64,000 nt of DNA from Amoeboaphelidium occidentale. Lineage: Eukaryota; Aphelidiomycota; Aphelidea. Shown one piece after another: positions 53,273-62,243 of the stretch. Made by a program: the position numbers and the translations under genes. The DNA is taken from positions 144,183 through 208,182 of the forward strand of contig JALGPX010000001.1 in the NCBI GenBank assembly GCA_023515795.1, written 5' to 3'. Within the stretch, counting starts at the first letter, position 1. The number at the start of each line of letters is the position of its first letter. The notes below the pieces were generated by a model. The model saw only the letters and a list, made by a program, of their open reading frames with translations. It was not told the origin of the DNA and made no database searches.

Positions 53273-56200
53273 ATGTGCTCTTTGAAGTATTTATTATTGG
53301 CCGCCCTGTTTCAAGTGGCTCTAAGTGCGCCCCCGGTCGTAACGAATGTAAAGTACAGCAAAAGGCCTGTAACTGTGGATGGTAAAACTGTTGATGCTCA
53401 CGTTTTTGGTCTCGAATTCGACAGTCCTGTCTTTGTCGAGAAGAAGAATGTTACCGTAAGTCTCCTTTACAAGAGCTCAAAGGGTCTCAACGTTTGTAGA
53501 TTAACGGCTTTGGTGGCTACTCAAGAGACGATTCTGCCTTCTCGTTTAATTATGTAAATTTCAAAGGTGTTCTGCAGGGTGTTCAGCTTCCGACTTATTT
53601 GGACTGGTTTCAGTATGCTTATGCTACATTGTGGCAGGCTGGTATGGCTTTCTTTGGTGCTAATTGGCTCTAACGCTGTAGATTATCCTGTTTCGCTCAG
53701 TTGCAATGGTGTTAAACATGTTCCTGATAGTTTCACTCCTGGTCCTATTTCCTCTGTACCTCAGCAGATCTTTATGGGAGACACTCCGGATGCTTTGGCT
53801 GGGTTCTTGGCAACATATTACAACATTTATGGGTTGTGGCCTTCTCTTCCTTCTGCAAAGAATCGTGCTGTTTACATTGCTTTTGGAGAGATTGCAGATG
53901 CTGGTGGTTCTTCTTACTCTCAGATTTCTACTTTGGATGAAAAGATCAAGAATGGTGAATGCCAGTTGAACATTGAGCAAATCTTTAACGCTGAAAATCA
54001 GCAATTGACCCAAACTTTCAGTTCTGCCAATTTTACCTTTGCTAATCCTCCTCTTTGTGATAATACTGGGTTTGTAGAACAGTATAACCGATACAAGACT
54101 GCAGTTTCGTCTATTTTGAAGAGAAAGAATGTTGAAACGTATGTGGATGCTGAGAATGCGCTGAATGTTCTGAGGGCAACTGATTCATGGTATGGTTGTG
54201 AAACAATGGCAAAAAAACTAGCCCTCAGCAATTCGACTGCTACAATTAACGTTACATCGACTGTTTGTGATAAGCAGCCTGGAACATTTGGTTTTGATAC
54301 AGATCCTTGTTGCAGTGGAGATGCTGCCAGAACCCAATGTTGTGCAAAGAAGAATGATTTGGTTTCTTTCAAAGAATTCAACTCATACAGACAATTATCT
54401 CTGTCTGAATGCGCAAAGGATGGTCTTGGTCAGGTTGTTGGTGCTTTGCAGGATTATGTTGAAATGGAACATCAATCTTTTGCAAAGACCTCTGCTTGTT
54501 CCAATATTCTGTTCAATGAGTTTGGTGTTTCTTCCATCGATGATTTACCCTCTGATTTATTCTCCAAGATGTCACAGTATATTAATGAATGCGAAAATGC
54601 TATTATTGGTAATGGTAATCAACCAGAGTGTTCTTCTGATGCTGATTGTTATACAAAGTGTCTCATTGACTATGGAAAGAAAACCGGCTTTTGTAAGTTA
54701 CCTTTAGGACAAGAGAGTGACGCTTTTGCTAAATGTATCAATGAAAGAGCTGACGGAAAAGTTGCTGAAGTTTTGTTGCTGCTTTTGGATAGTTTCAACA
54801 CCAATGGCGCAGCTGCCATTAAAACCCGTCTTGACGATAGATTAACCGAAAATGTTTGTTCTGGAGATACGTCAAGAAAATACAATGGTGGTTGGTACAA
54901 GCCTTCTCCTACCTATCAATGGGTCTCTACTTCGACTATAAATCCTTCTTCAACTGTAACACAAACTGTGACTGGTAATTATCCTACTCCTACTGCGACA
55001 CTTGGAACAGTGTTGGATGGATATGCAATTGTTTCAACGTATATTTATCGCAAGAGCAGCTATGACTTAATCGGGTCCGCTTATGAAGAATGTGATGCTT
55101 CTCAAAATGTTCCTGGTCTTGTAGGATCTTTGAAAGACAATGGATGTTTCTTCCTTCCAGAATCAAAGGACTCTTGTACTACTGATGAAACTTGTAACTG
55201 GAATTACAAGCCTGAATCTTTGACCCAGTGTTCTATTGCAAGATACTACGATAACAACATGTGTGGTGAATGCACCCAAGGAAAATGTTTTGATAGATCG
55301 TTAAAATCACTTTGTGCTTACAGCAAGGCGGTTGTTGATGAACCATCAGTCTCAGACTCAGGTGAATGTACTGCTCTTGGTGGAACTGCTTGGAGCGACG
55401 CCGCTGATCCTTCATCTCCAAAGTATTGTTTGGTTGATGATGGACAGCAAAAGCTAACCCAGTCCCAATGTTTGAATTCTTGTTACTCGGGTCCGAATCC
55501 AACTATCACAAGGGGCTGTTACAACAAAAATATTGCTGAAGCTGGTGCTTGTTCGAATGCAACAAATGGAGCTGGTTATCTTTCTGCTGTTTTCGACGAT
55601 TCCAGAAAGAAAACTACTTTCATCTGCACTGTTTCTGCTAATTCGACATCTTGTCCTTCAATGTACGGGTCTGCCGGCTTTCAATGGCAATTTCCTTACA
55701 GGGAGTTCGGTAGCGGCACCAATGCTAGAAGTGAAGAGAAGGATACGATGCTTGGAATGCTCTGCGAACAAAGTTACTGCTACAACCATGATATTAAAGA
55801 TCCTTCAATCTGTGAAACTATGAACGGAACTTCTGTTGATGGTAAGACTTATTACGGTTTCATGGACTATAATTTGGATAACGGTGATGGCTCTTGTCGT
55901 ATTGGTTTCAAGACGGAGGGGTCCAATTTAACATCCTTCAGACAAGCTTGTGAAAGTGTGGTTGTACCAGAAGGCTATGAGCCATTTAACACTTACCTTG
56001 GTCGTACTTATAGACGAGGTTTATTTGAGAATCAAGATGAATGTGGCAGAAACGGATACTGCGACGACAATCCTTTCATTCCTCCTACCGAATGTGCTTC
56101 TACAGATAAGTGTCGCGGCCTTTGCCAAGGATGTGTTTCTGAGCATAATGGTAAATTAGGCATGCCAGACTATGCAATCTGTGTCTCATCAGATTTGAAT

Positions 56201-59200
56201 CAATGTCTCGATGATGTAAGGGCAGGATACGGCGCCAAAGTTGACATTGCTCTAAACAAGTGTATTTATCGCGGGCTTACCGGTATCAACAGATGTTCTT
56301 CAGTTGGAGGTAACATTCTAACTTGTTCGTCCTTTTCCTCCTCATCTTGTGCATTCTCTTTGTATCAAGATTACCTTCAATGTTCATGGGGTAAGAAGAA
56401 ATGCAGCGGTCAAGCTGAATGCGAGGACAATGCTGGAAAATGCAGCGATAGATATGATTTTCCTAATGCTAATGGTCAATGTTTGTTTGGTTTTGAATCT
56501 GATCCTGAATCCTACACACCATCCACAAAATGTCCAGCTGGTAGAACCTCAACAAAAATTGGTTGTATTGATTCTTCGTTTACAACATCCTTCTCTTGTT
56601 CTTCAAGTGGTGGAACTTGGGTGAAACCTGCGACCAATAAGGATGAATGTCTTGCAAGAACTGGATGTTGTGAAAGTGGCTATAATTGTGATCTATATTT
56701 GTCTTCAAAGAATGAGACCGAATGTACAGCTTGTGGAGGAACATCGCGCTCTGTGTACTCTTGGACTTCTGGAGTTTGGGAGAGAGGTTCTAGCACACCT
56801 GTATCTTGGGTCAGAAGAGATGTTACGAAGCAAAACATTTGGACTTCGGCGCTCAGTGTCAGAAGCTTAAAGTTGTGGGTTGCAGAAGCCGCAAGTAATT
56901 TTATTTTGTTAATCTAACAATTTTAGGGAAATTTGTATCAGACAAAGTGCAAGCCTATTTAACGTGTAAGTCAAGTCAACTATTTTCTGCTTTACCAACT
57001 ATTGCGTGCCGATGTGGTATCAACAACGATAATGGTTGTCTCTTTTCTTATGGTATGACGGGGCCCCAAATTTTGTACACTGAGTATGGCTGTCCTTCGT
57101 CAAAGAAAGTTTTCGGAAAAGGAATCTCTTTAAGTCTTTCTACAATGGCAGGACTAAGTTGCGCAAGAAATAACTTATCAGTATCATTCTTTCCTACTAC
57201 ACTTGTTGATGGCCAAACTAATTTGACAACTTCTGTAGGTGGGCTTGACGGCGGATTCGATGTCTCTGGCCTGCATAAACGTGAAGTATCTTTCATCACC
57301 GATGCAAATAGTACAGACGGAAAAGGAGGTTCAGGTTCCGCAGTTGTTGATAATATTCAGTACATCCCCGGATCCGCTACACCTGGTTGTTATGAAAGAG
57401 TGCAAAATTCCTTCAGAGCATTCGTCGGTCAAATTAGAGGTGACTGTTACAAGATTGAGGGTACTATTCCACAATCTGGTCTTCAAGCATGTTTGGCTAT
57501 CAAGCCATCTATTCCTCATGATACTGTTAATTTTACTATTCCTGCAATCGCAGAAATGAGACTTGATGAAAAATTTAATGCTGAATTCACTGTTGTCCCC
57601 GGTTCTGTCACAGATAATGGTGAAAGTTTCTGCTTCCAGGTGTCTAGAGCTAGTGCTTACTGTCCAGGTAAATGTTTACTTAAAGTGTCTTAACTCTTTT
57701 AGCGTCCGTTATTCCTGGATCTTCTAGTGTTAGATCGAGATCTCGTTCAGGAGCTTGTACTGTTGTGAACTTTGTCAATGAAGACGTAAAAGCCGCAGAT
57801 ATCGCTGCTAGAGCCGGTGCCGGAAGTTTTGTTTTTGGAAACTTGGACAGAAGTCTTGCAGCAGGACGACCTTTTAGATCTTTCAATGTATTTGTGAACT
57901 TACCCAACAATGCTGGTTCTGCAGTCTCTGCTTATTTTCCTGTGTCGCTTTCTGTTGTTAGCAGAAAAGATGGTGTCAGGTTATTAGGTACTGCAAGAGT
58001 TAATGCCAATAATGGTGTTGCGACTTTTGATGATGTTTCTGTTAGTACTGCAGGAAGCGGGTATACTTTGAAAGTTTCCGGATTTTCAGTTCCACCAGTG
58101 GTTTCTCAGCAGTTCCAAGTCAATCCAGGTGGAGCTTTTGGTTTGCGCTTCGTAGACCAGCCTAAGGGTGCAGCTGTAGGAAGAACTTTCAAAAATATTC
58201 CTTCAGTTCAAGTTGTTGATTTGTTTGGTAATCCTTTCTTGCAGAATACTTTCCAAATCGATGTCACCCTAGTTCATTTGCCTTCAAGAAGAGAGTATGC
58301 CGTCACAGGGTATAGTTCTATTTCTACAGCTTCTGGTTTTGCTTTCCTACCTGGTATCGTTGTTGATTTTGCTGGTTCAAATTTTGTGTTGAAAGCATCT
58401 TCGCAGACTCTATCTCCTACTTTTAGTGAGCCGTTCAATATCGGCCCAGCCAATGAGTCTCCCATGAAGCTTACCTTTGACACAATTTCTCAGCAAAACT
58501 TCAACGAAGACTTCACTGACACTATCAAAGTTAAGGTTTATGATTCAAGAGACATCTTCGTTCCTTCAGCAAGTGGGCAAGTGACCCTTTCTATTGGAAA
58601 CACGACAAGACAAGATGCTAGGCTTTCTGGCGAGCTGACAAGGCCTATTATTGGGGGCGTAGCCACATTTTCTGGTGTTAGAGTTACTCTTCCTGGTCAA
58701 AGTTTCAATTTGCTTGCAACTAGCGCTTCTCTTGGTTCTGGTATTTCGAACTCGTTTATTGTTATTGGTCCTGCAGCATTTGAATTCTTTTCTGTTCCAT
58801 CTGTTGTAGTTGCTGGAGAACCTTTCACTATTGTTGTTCGTTGCATTGATGTGGTTAGAAATTTTTATAGCAGATTGCCTGATGAGGCGGTCACTATCAG
58901 TTTACGTGTAAATCCAGTTCAAGCCAACTTAAACGGTGAAACAACTGTGTTTACCTCTGGCGGTACAGCTTCTTTTGAGAATCTTGTTATTGATTCTGTG
59001 GGTGAAGGATTCCAATTCAGAGTTCTCTCTACAAGCGAATACCTTGGGTTGTCCAAGTTTTTTAATGTTGTTGAACCAGGAAGTCTTGACACCAGAACCG
59101 CAACATCAACTGACAGGGGGCAATTTAACTCTGTGAGACCTCCAGGCTCTAACCAGGACCAGATCACTGGAGCCAAAAGGTCAGACGTGAATCCTCCATT

Positions 59201-59393
59201 GCTAGGAAGTATAATTGGTGCTGCTTGTGTTGGCTTGGCTACCATTATCGTATTTATGTACAGAATGAGTGTACCGAACAGACCAAAGAGGCAAAAGATA
59301 CCAAGTAAGAGTACAGGAGAGTCATCTTCGGTATCATCAAAGGTTTCAGCTACTTCTGATCTAAAAATGAGGAATGTTCAAAGCTCAGGATAA
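53273..59393 (+). CDS. Giant Cys-rich cell-surface protein with four tandem Ig-like repeats and a C-terminal membrane anchor
   Basis: Five exons (53273-53455, 53500-53641, 53682-56894, 56927-57667, 57703-59393; introns 44, 40, 32 and 35 bases) give 1989 residues. A signal peptide (MCSLKYLLLAALFQVALS) opens it. Residues about 100-1300 are densely Cys-rich and Asn-glycosylation-prone, with small knots such as CNWNYKPESLTQC, CGECTQGKC and CRGLCQGC, and a Thr/Ser/Pro segment near 54900-55020. From about 57810 to 59070 come four similar repeats of roughly 105 residues, each with a strand pattern ending G.A.F..V.....G..F.L.. . A membrane helix (LLGSIIGAACVGLATIIVFMY) and a basic Ser-rich tail follow. 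Likely a wall or adhesion protein; no named family recognised. Confidence 0.8.
57810..59070 (+). repeat. Four tandem Ig-like protein repeats in the surface protein
   Basis: Repeat closing segments line up as NNGVATFDDVSVSTAGSGY, SGFAFLPGIVVDFAGSNF, IGGVATFSGVRVTLPGQSF and SGGTASFENLVIDSVGEGF, at about 315-base spacing. Openings such as FGLRFVDQPKGAAVGRTF and FEFFSVPSVVVAGEPF also correspond. DNA similarity is low, so the duplications are old. Confidence 0.75.
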
Positions 59394-59446
59394 TGGGATT
59401 CAATAGATCCAAGTAATGCAGTATCCTTTATTTCGAATGCGTTTCC

Positions 59447-59761
59447 CTAGTCTCCTTTAACTTCAGCTTCTGTTGAACTCGGAACATCAATAATTGCAGT
59501 GCTTTCAACCTCCTGAATCGGCATGTTCTGCTTTCGCTTGATGTCCAAAGACAGCTTCTTCGTGTAGGCAATCAGGGCGAGCACAACGATGAATGTAAGA
59601 AAGAGCGCAGATATGACAATGATCGCTACTGTTCCTCCATCATTGATATGTGATGTAGGCAACATCCTTCGAACTGATTGAAACGTCCTGCTACTTGTAA
59701 TAAGAATTGAAATAGATCCCGTTGACATTTTAGAAAAAGAATTACAGATCCTTGTTACCAA
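59447..59761 (-). CDS. Small single-pass membrane protein
   Basis: Single-exon, 104 residues. An N-terminal Ser/Thr-rich part, one strong membrane helix (VAIIVISALFLTFIVVLALIAY) and a Lys-rich cytosolic flank (TKKLSLDIKRKQN) followed by an acidic tail. No family recognised. MSTGSISILITSS, eleven codons in, is a second possible start. Convergent with the giant surface protein gene (54 bases between stops). Confidence 0.55.
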   Translation of the reverse strand: MVTRICNSFSKMSTGSISILITSSRTFQSVRRMLPTSHINDGGTVAIIVISALFLTFIVVLALIAYTKKLSLDIKRKQNMPIQEVESTAIIDVPSSTEAEVKGD

Positions 59762-59928
59762 TTGAAGATATCATCCACTGTCAGTAGCGTCAGATGATAA
59801 AAATGGCTGATGAGGAATGATATCGATCTAAAGCAGAACTCAGGGGCAGCGATCACAACAGATCAAAGGAGGCGCACGGTCGATTCACAGTCTTTTTCAT
59901 CCGTCACCGCATTACAATATTTTCCATC

Positions 59929-61779
59929 ATGCCGCCGCGTACTTCCTTACCAAAAGAGCCCAGCCGCACATCAAGGAAGTTGCATTCTAACCGAAAAGGA
60001 AACAATGCCAATGTCGCCAGCCAATACGCTGAGAATGATGAGGAATGTTCTTATTGTGGCACGAATTGTACTTGTAATGCATCAAACCTCCGTGGATCTG
60101 AAGCGATATCGTCCTCCCCATCGAGGCGCTCGAACAGAAGAAATCGAATGCCCTCCAGAGGTCCTAAACATGATGATGCGTATGAAGCTCAGGATTTCTC
60201 CGATTCATCGGTTTACTATTCACCAATGGAAGATTTTGAGTCAGAGGCTGAAGAAATGGGAGGTATTGCGAGTCGTGTTCATAAACGTGCCGCAAGAGTT
60301 CGTAGCGCGAATCGCAGTGATGGGGTTCTTAGCGAAGATTACAGTTCATCAGAGAATCTTTCTGATAATGAAGGAATGTCAACTTCGTCATCCGTTAAGG
60401 ATTTAATGCTTTCGGAGGAGCAGTTGATTTGTGAAGAAGGAATGAACTCTGATGAAGAGCGTCTAAACAATGCGGCTGATGTAACAGATGAATTTAATGC
60501 GCTTTTGAAAACAGATCCAAACGAAATTGATCACCTTTGGACAAGCGAAGAAGAAATTATGGCTTTGTTGAACGATACCTCTTCTTCGTCTGCTTCAAGC
60601 GCGGAATCTGAACAAAAGAATCCCACTGTAACTGGCCATGGGAATTCTTCAAAGAAAAGCAAAGTCTGCAGAAGAAAGCGTACAAACAAGAGATCAAACG
60701 AGAATTCAGAACATTGCGTTAGTAATTCAAATCCTTTGTTGACACCAGAAATTATCCAGGCTTACTTGGCTAGCCGCGGAATTATCGTGTCTCATTCCCA
60801 TGCGGTGCAATTGGCTGTCAATGTTTCGTCTGGTCTGCCTTCACCTATTAATTCGCCTATCGTCGAAAGAAAAACCACCAGATCTTACACTGCGACGAAT
60901 AATTCTGTGGTTAATACGAAGCAAACCTCCAAATTATCTGCACTTGCATCTATTGCTGCCAAAGAATCAGATTTAAAGGCTACACTTTTCAATGACGCAA
61001 GGAACATTGATATATTACGTGGACAGAATTTGGATAATATCTCTAGGAGAGTTACTAAAAGCTCAGTTTACACATTCAATGGATCAACCATGGGAGTCAA
61101 AGAAGAATTAACAATCGAATCTTTAGTTGAAATCGATATGAAAGATGATTCAAGAAGCTCTAATATTGCGTCTAGTTTCATAAAGAATGTTCATGATGTT
61201 CCAGAAGATGTTAGGCGCTGGCAAAAGATCCCTATTGGAACTTTCATGAGATCCAGGAAAAATTCTACACCGGTGCTTAAGTTGAGTAAAGCTGTCAAGA
61301 ATACATTTGGAGTCGTTCCAAAGAGCATTCATGAAACGCTTGCTACTGGGAAAGCAAAGTATGAAGTTCTGAAAAAGATGGATGTTAATGTTAGCAATGC
61401 TGACAAATCCGCCTACAGGCATTTGTACCATGACGACGAAGATGACCACTGTAGTTGCAGTGAATGTGAGGACAATGCGGTTTATTCTGTCACGAATGTA
61501 GAGTCACACGGAATTTCTAAACGCAGCAATTCTTCAATGGATGAAGAGAGAAGAATGTACAAACGTGTTTTAGAATCAGAAATTGCAAAGTCTGACAACA
61601 GAAAGAGAAAACGCAAGATTAGCATGAATTTCAATGATTTGTCTTTAATTATTCAAGATGTTAACCAGCCGCCATCAAATTGCGCCTCCCCATCAAGCCT
61701 GTTTATTTCCTCACCAAACTTGTCTGCAATGCCTGTTCACTTTGATTTTGATGAATTTGATTTGGGGCCATCAGCATAG
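59929..61779 (+). CDS. Acidic, Ser-rich orphan protein, probably nuclear
   Basis: Single-exon, 616 residues. Ser/Arg-rich start with a Cys patch (ECSYCGTNCTC), a long acidic Ser/Glu region, a basic NLS-like SKKSKVCRRKRTNKRS, and the helical LTPEIIQAYLASRGIIVSHS. Near residue 430 is RRWQKIPIGTFMRSRKNS, a motif I associate with fungal regulatory proteins but cannot name; a second Cys patch (HCSCSEC) lies near 510 and KRKRKISM near 565. Function unknown; a transcription-related role is an inference from composition. Confidence 0.65.
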   Translation: MPPRTSLPKEPSRTSRKLHSNRKGNNANVASQYAENDEECSYCGTNCTCNASNLRGSEAISSSPSRRSNRRNRMPSRGPKHDDAYEAQDFSDSSVYYSPMEDFESEAEEMGGIASRVHKRAARVRSANRSDGVLSEDYSSSENLSDNEGMSTSSSVKDLMLSEEQLICEEGMNSDEERLNNAADVTDEFNALLKTDPNEIDHLWTSEEEIMALLNDTSSSSASSAESEQKNPTVTGHGNSSKKSKVCRRKRTNKRSNENSEHCVSNSNPLLTPEIIQAYLASRGIIVSHSHAVQLAVNVSSGLPSPINSPIVERKTTRSYTATNNSVVNTKQTSKLSALASIAAKESDLKATLFNDARNIDILRGQNLDNISRRVTKSSVYTFNGSTMGVKEELTIESLVEIDMKDDSRSSNIASSFIKNVHDVPEDVRRWQKIPIGTFMRSRKNSTPVLKLSKAVKNTFGVVPKSIHETLATGKAKYEVLKKMDVNVSNADKSAYRHLYHDDEDDHCSCSECEDNAVYSVTNVESHGISKRSNSSMDEERRMYKRVLESEIAKSDNRKRKRKISMNFNDLSLIIQDVNQPPSNCASPSSLFISSPNLSAMPVHFDFDEFDLGPSA

Positions 61780-62100
61780 ACTTTAATATATATTCTAAAA
61801 GCGAGTGGTTCGACTTTAAAAGAAGTTTTAGACTATAGATCATTCTCATCACTTGCATTAAATACGTTTGAAAGGGTTTCAAAGCTTTAGCATCATGACT
61901 TTAGAGTTATTTCTACATGATTAACAAACCGAAAGCTTCATACTCATTTGCATCGTTTGAAGCGAAATGGCACACGGTTCATCATGATGATAGTAAGGCC
62001 TGCGAGGAACTAATGAAACAACTGTAAACTTTAAATTCAATGTACGCCTAACACTGAAAAAGCCTTAATATTCCACCATAAGAACAATTAGTACGTTTTG
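61780..62100. other. Intergenic region 3' of the orphan and beyond the Fanzor tail
   Basis: AT-rich, no convincing reading frame. It should contain the 3' boundary of the Fanzor-bearing element, which I cannot fix without a second copy. A GGTTCGA near 61807 resembles part of a tRNA B box but no tRNA fold surrounds it. Confidence 0.4.
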
Positions 62101-62243
62101 ATGCTGGTTTGGGAGGAAATTTTCCTCGCTAAAGTTGCTTGCCAACTAAGGTTGCCGCAAGCCGGCTTGTCAAGCCGACGCGCAGCATTCAGAATTAGAT
62201 AGTAAAAAAATAAAACTTACCTGCATACTTTAACCTGATAATC
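62101..62243 (-). ncRNA. Candidate omegaRNA / right-end region of the Fanzor element
   Basis: Immediately 3' of the nuclease stop codon on the minus strand, where the guide RNA of TnpB and Fanzor elements is encoded. Within 65 bases lie three inverted repeats: 62113-62127 (7-bp arms GAGGAAA/TTTCCTC), 62133-62147 (5-bp arms AGTTG/CAACT) and 62163-62177 (7-bp arms CGGCTTG/CAAGCCG); short loops are needed for two of them. A further AGCCT/AGGCT pair lies in the last codons of the gene (62281-62300). Position and hairpin density support the call; no transcript evidence. Confidence 0.5.

Noticed and set aside
59810..60406. Plus-strand frame overlapping the start of the acidic orphan
   Set aside because: Its sequence is low in protein-like order and ends early; the overlapping frame is open for 616 codons.
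61795..61830. tRNA-like B box (GGTTCGA)
   Set aside because: No A box, acceptor stem or cloverleaf around it.
62101..62180. CRISPR-like repeats
   Set aside because: The inverted repeats differ from each other and there is no direct repeat with spacers.
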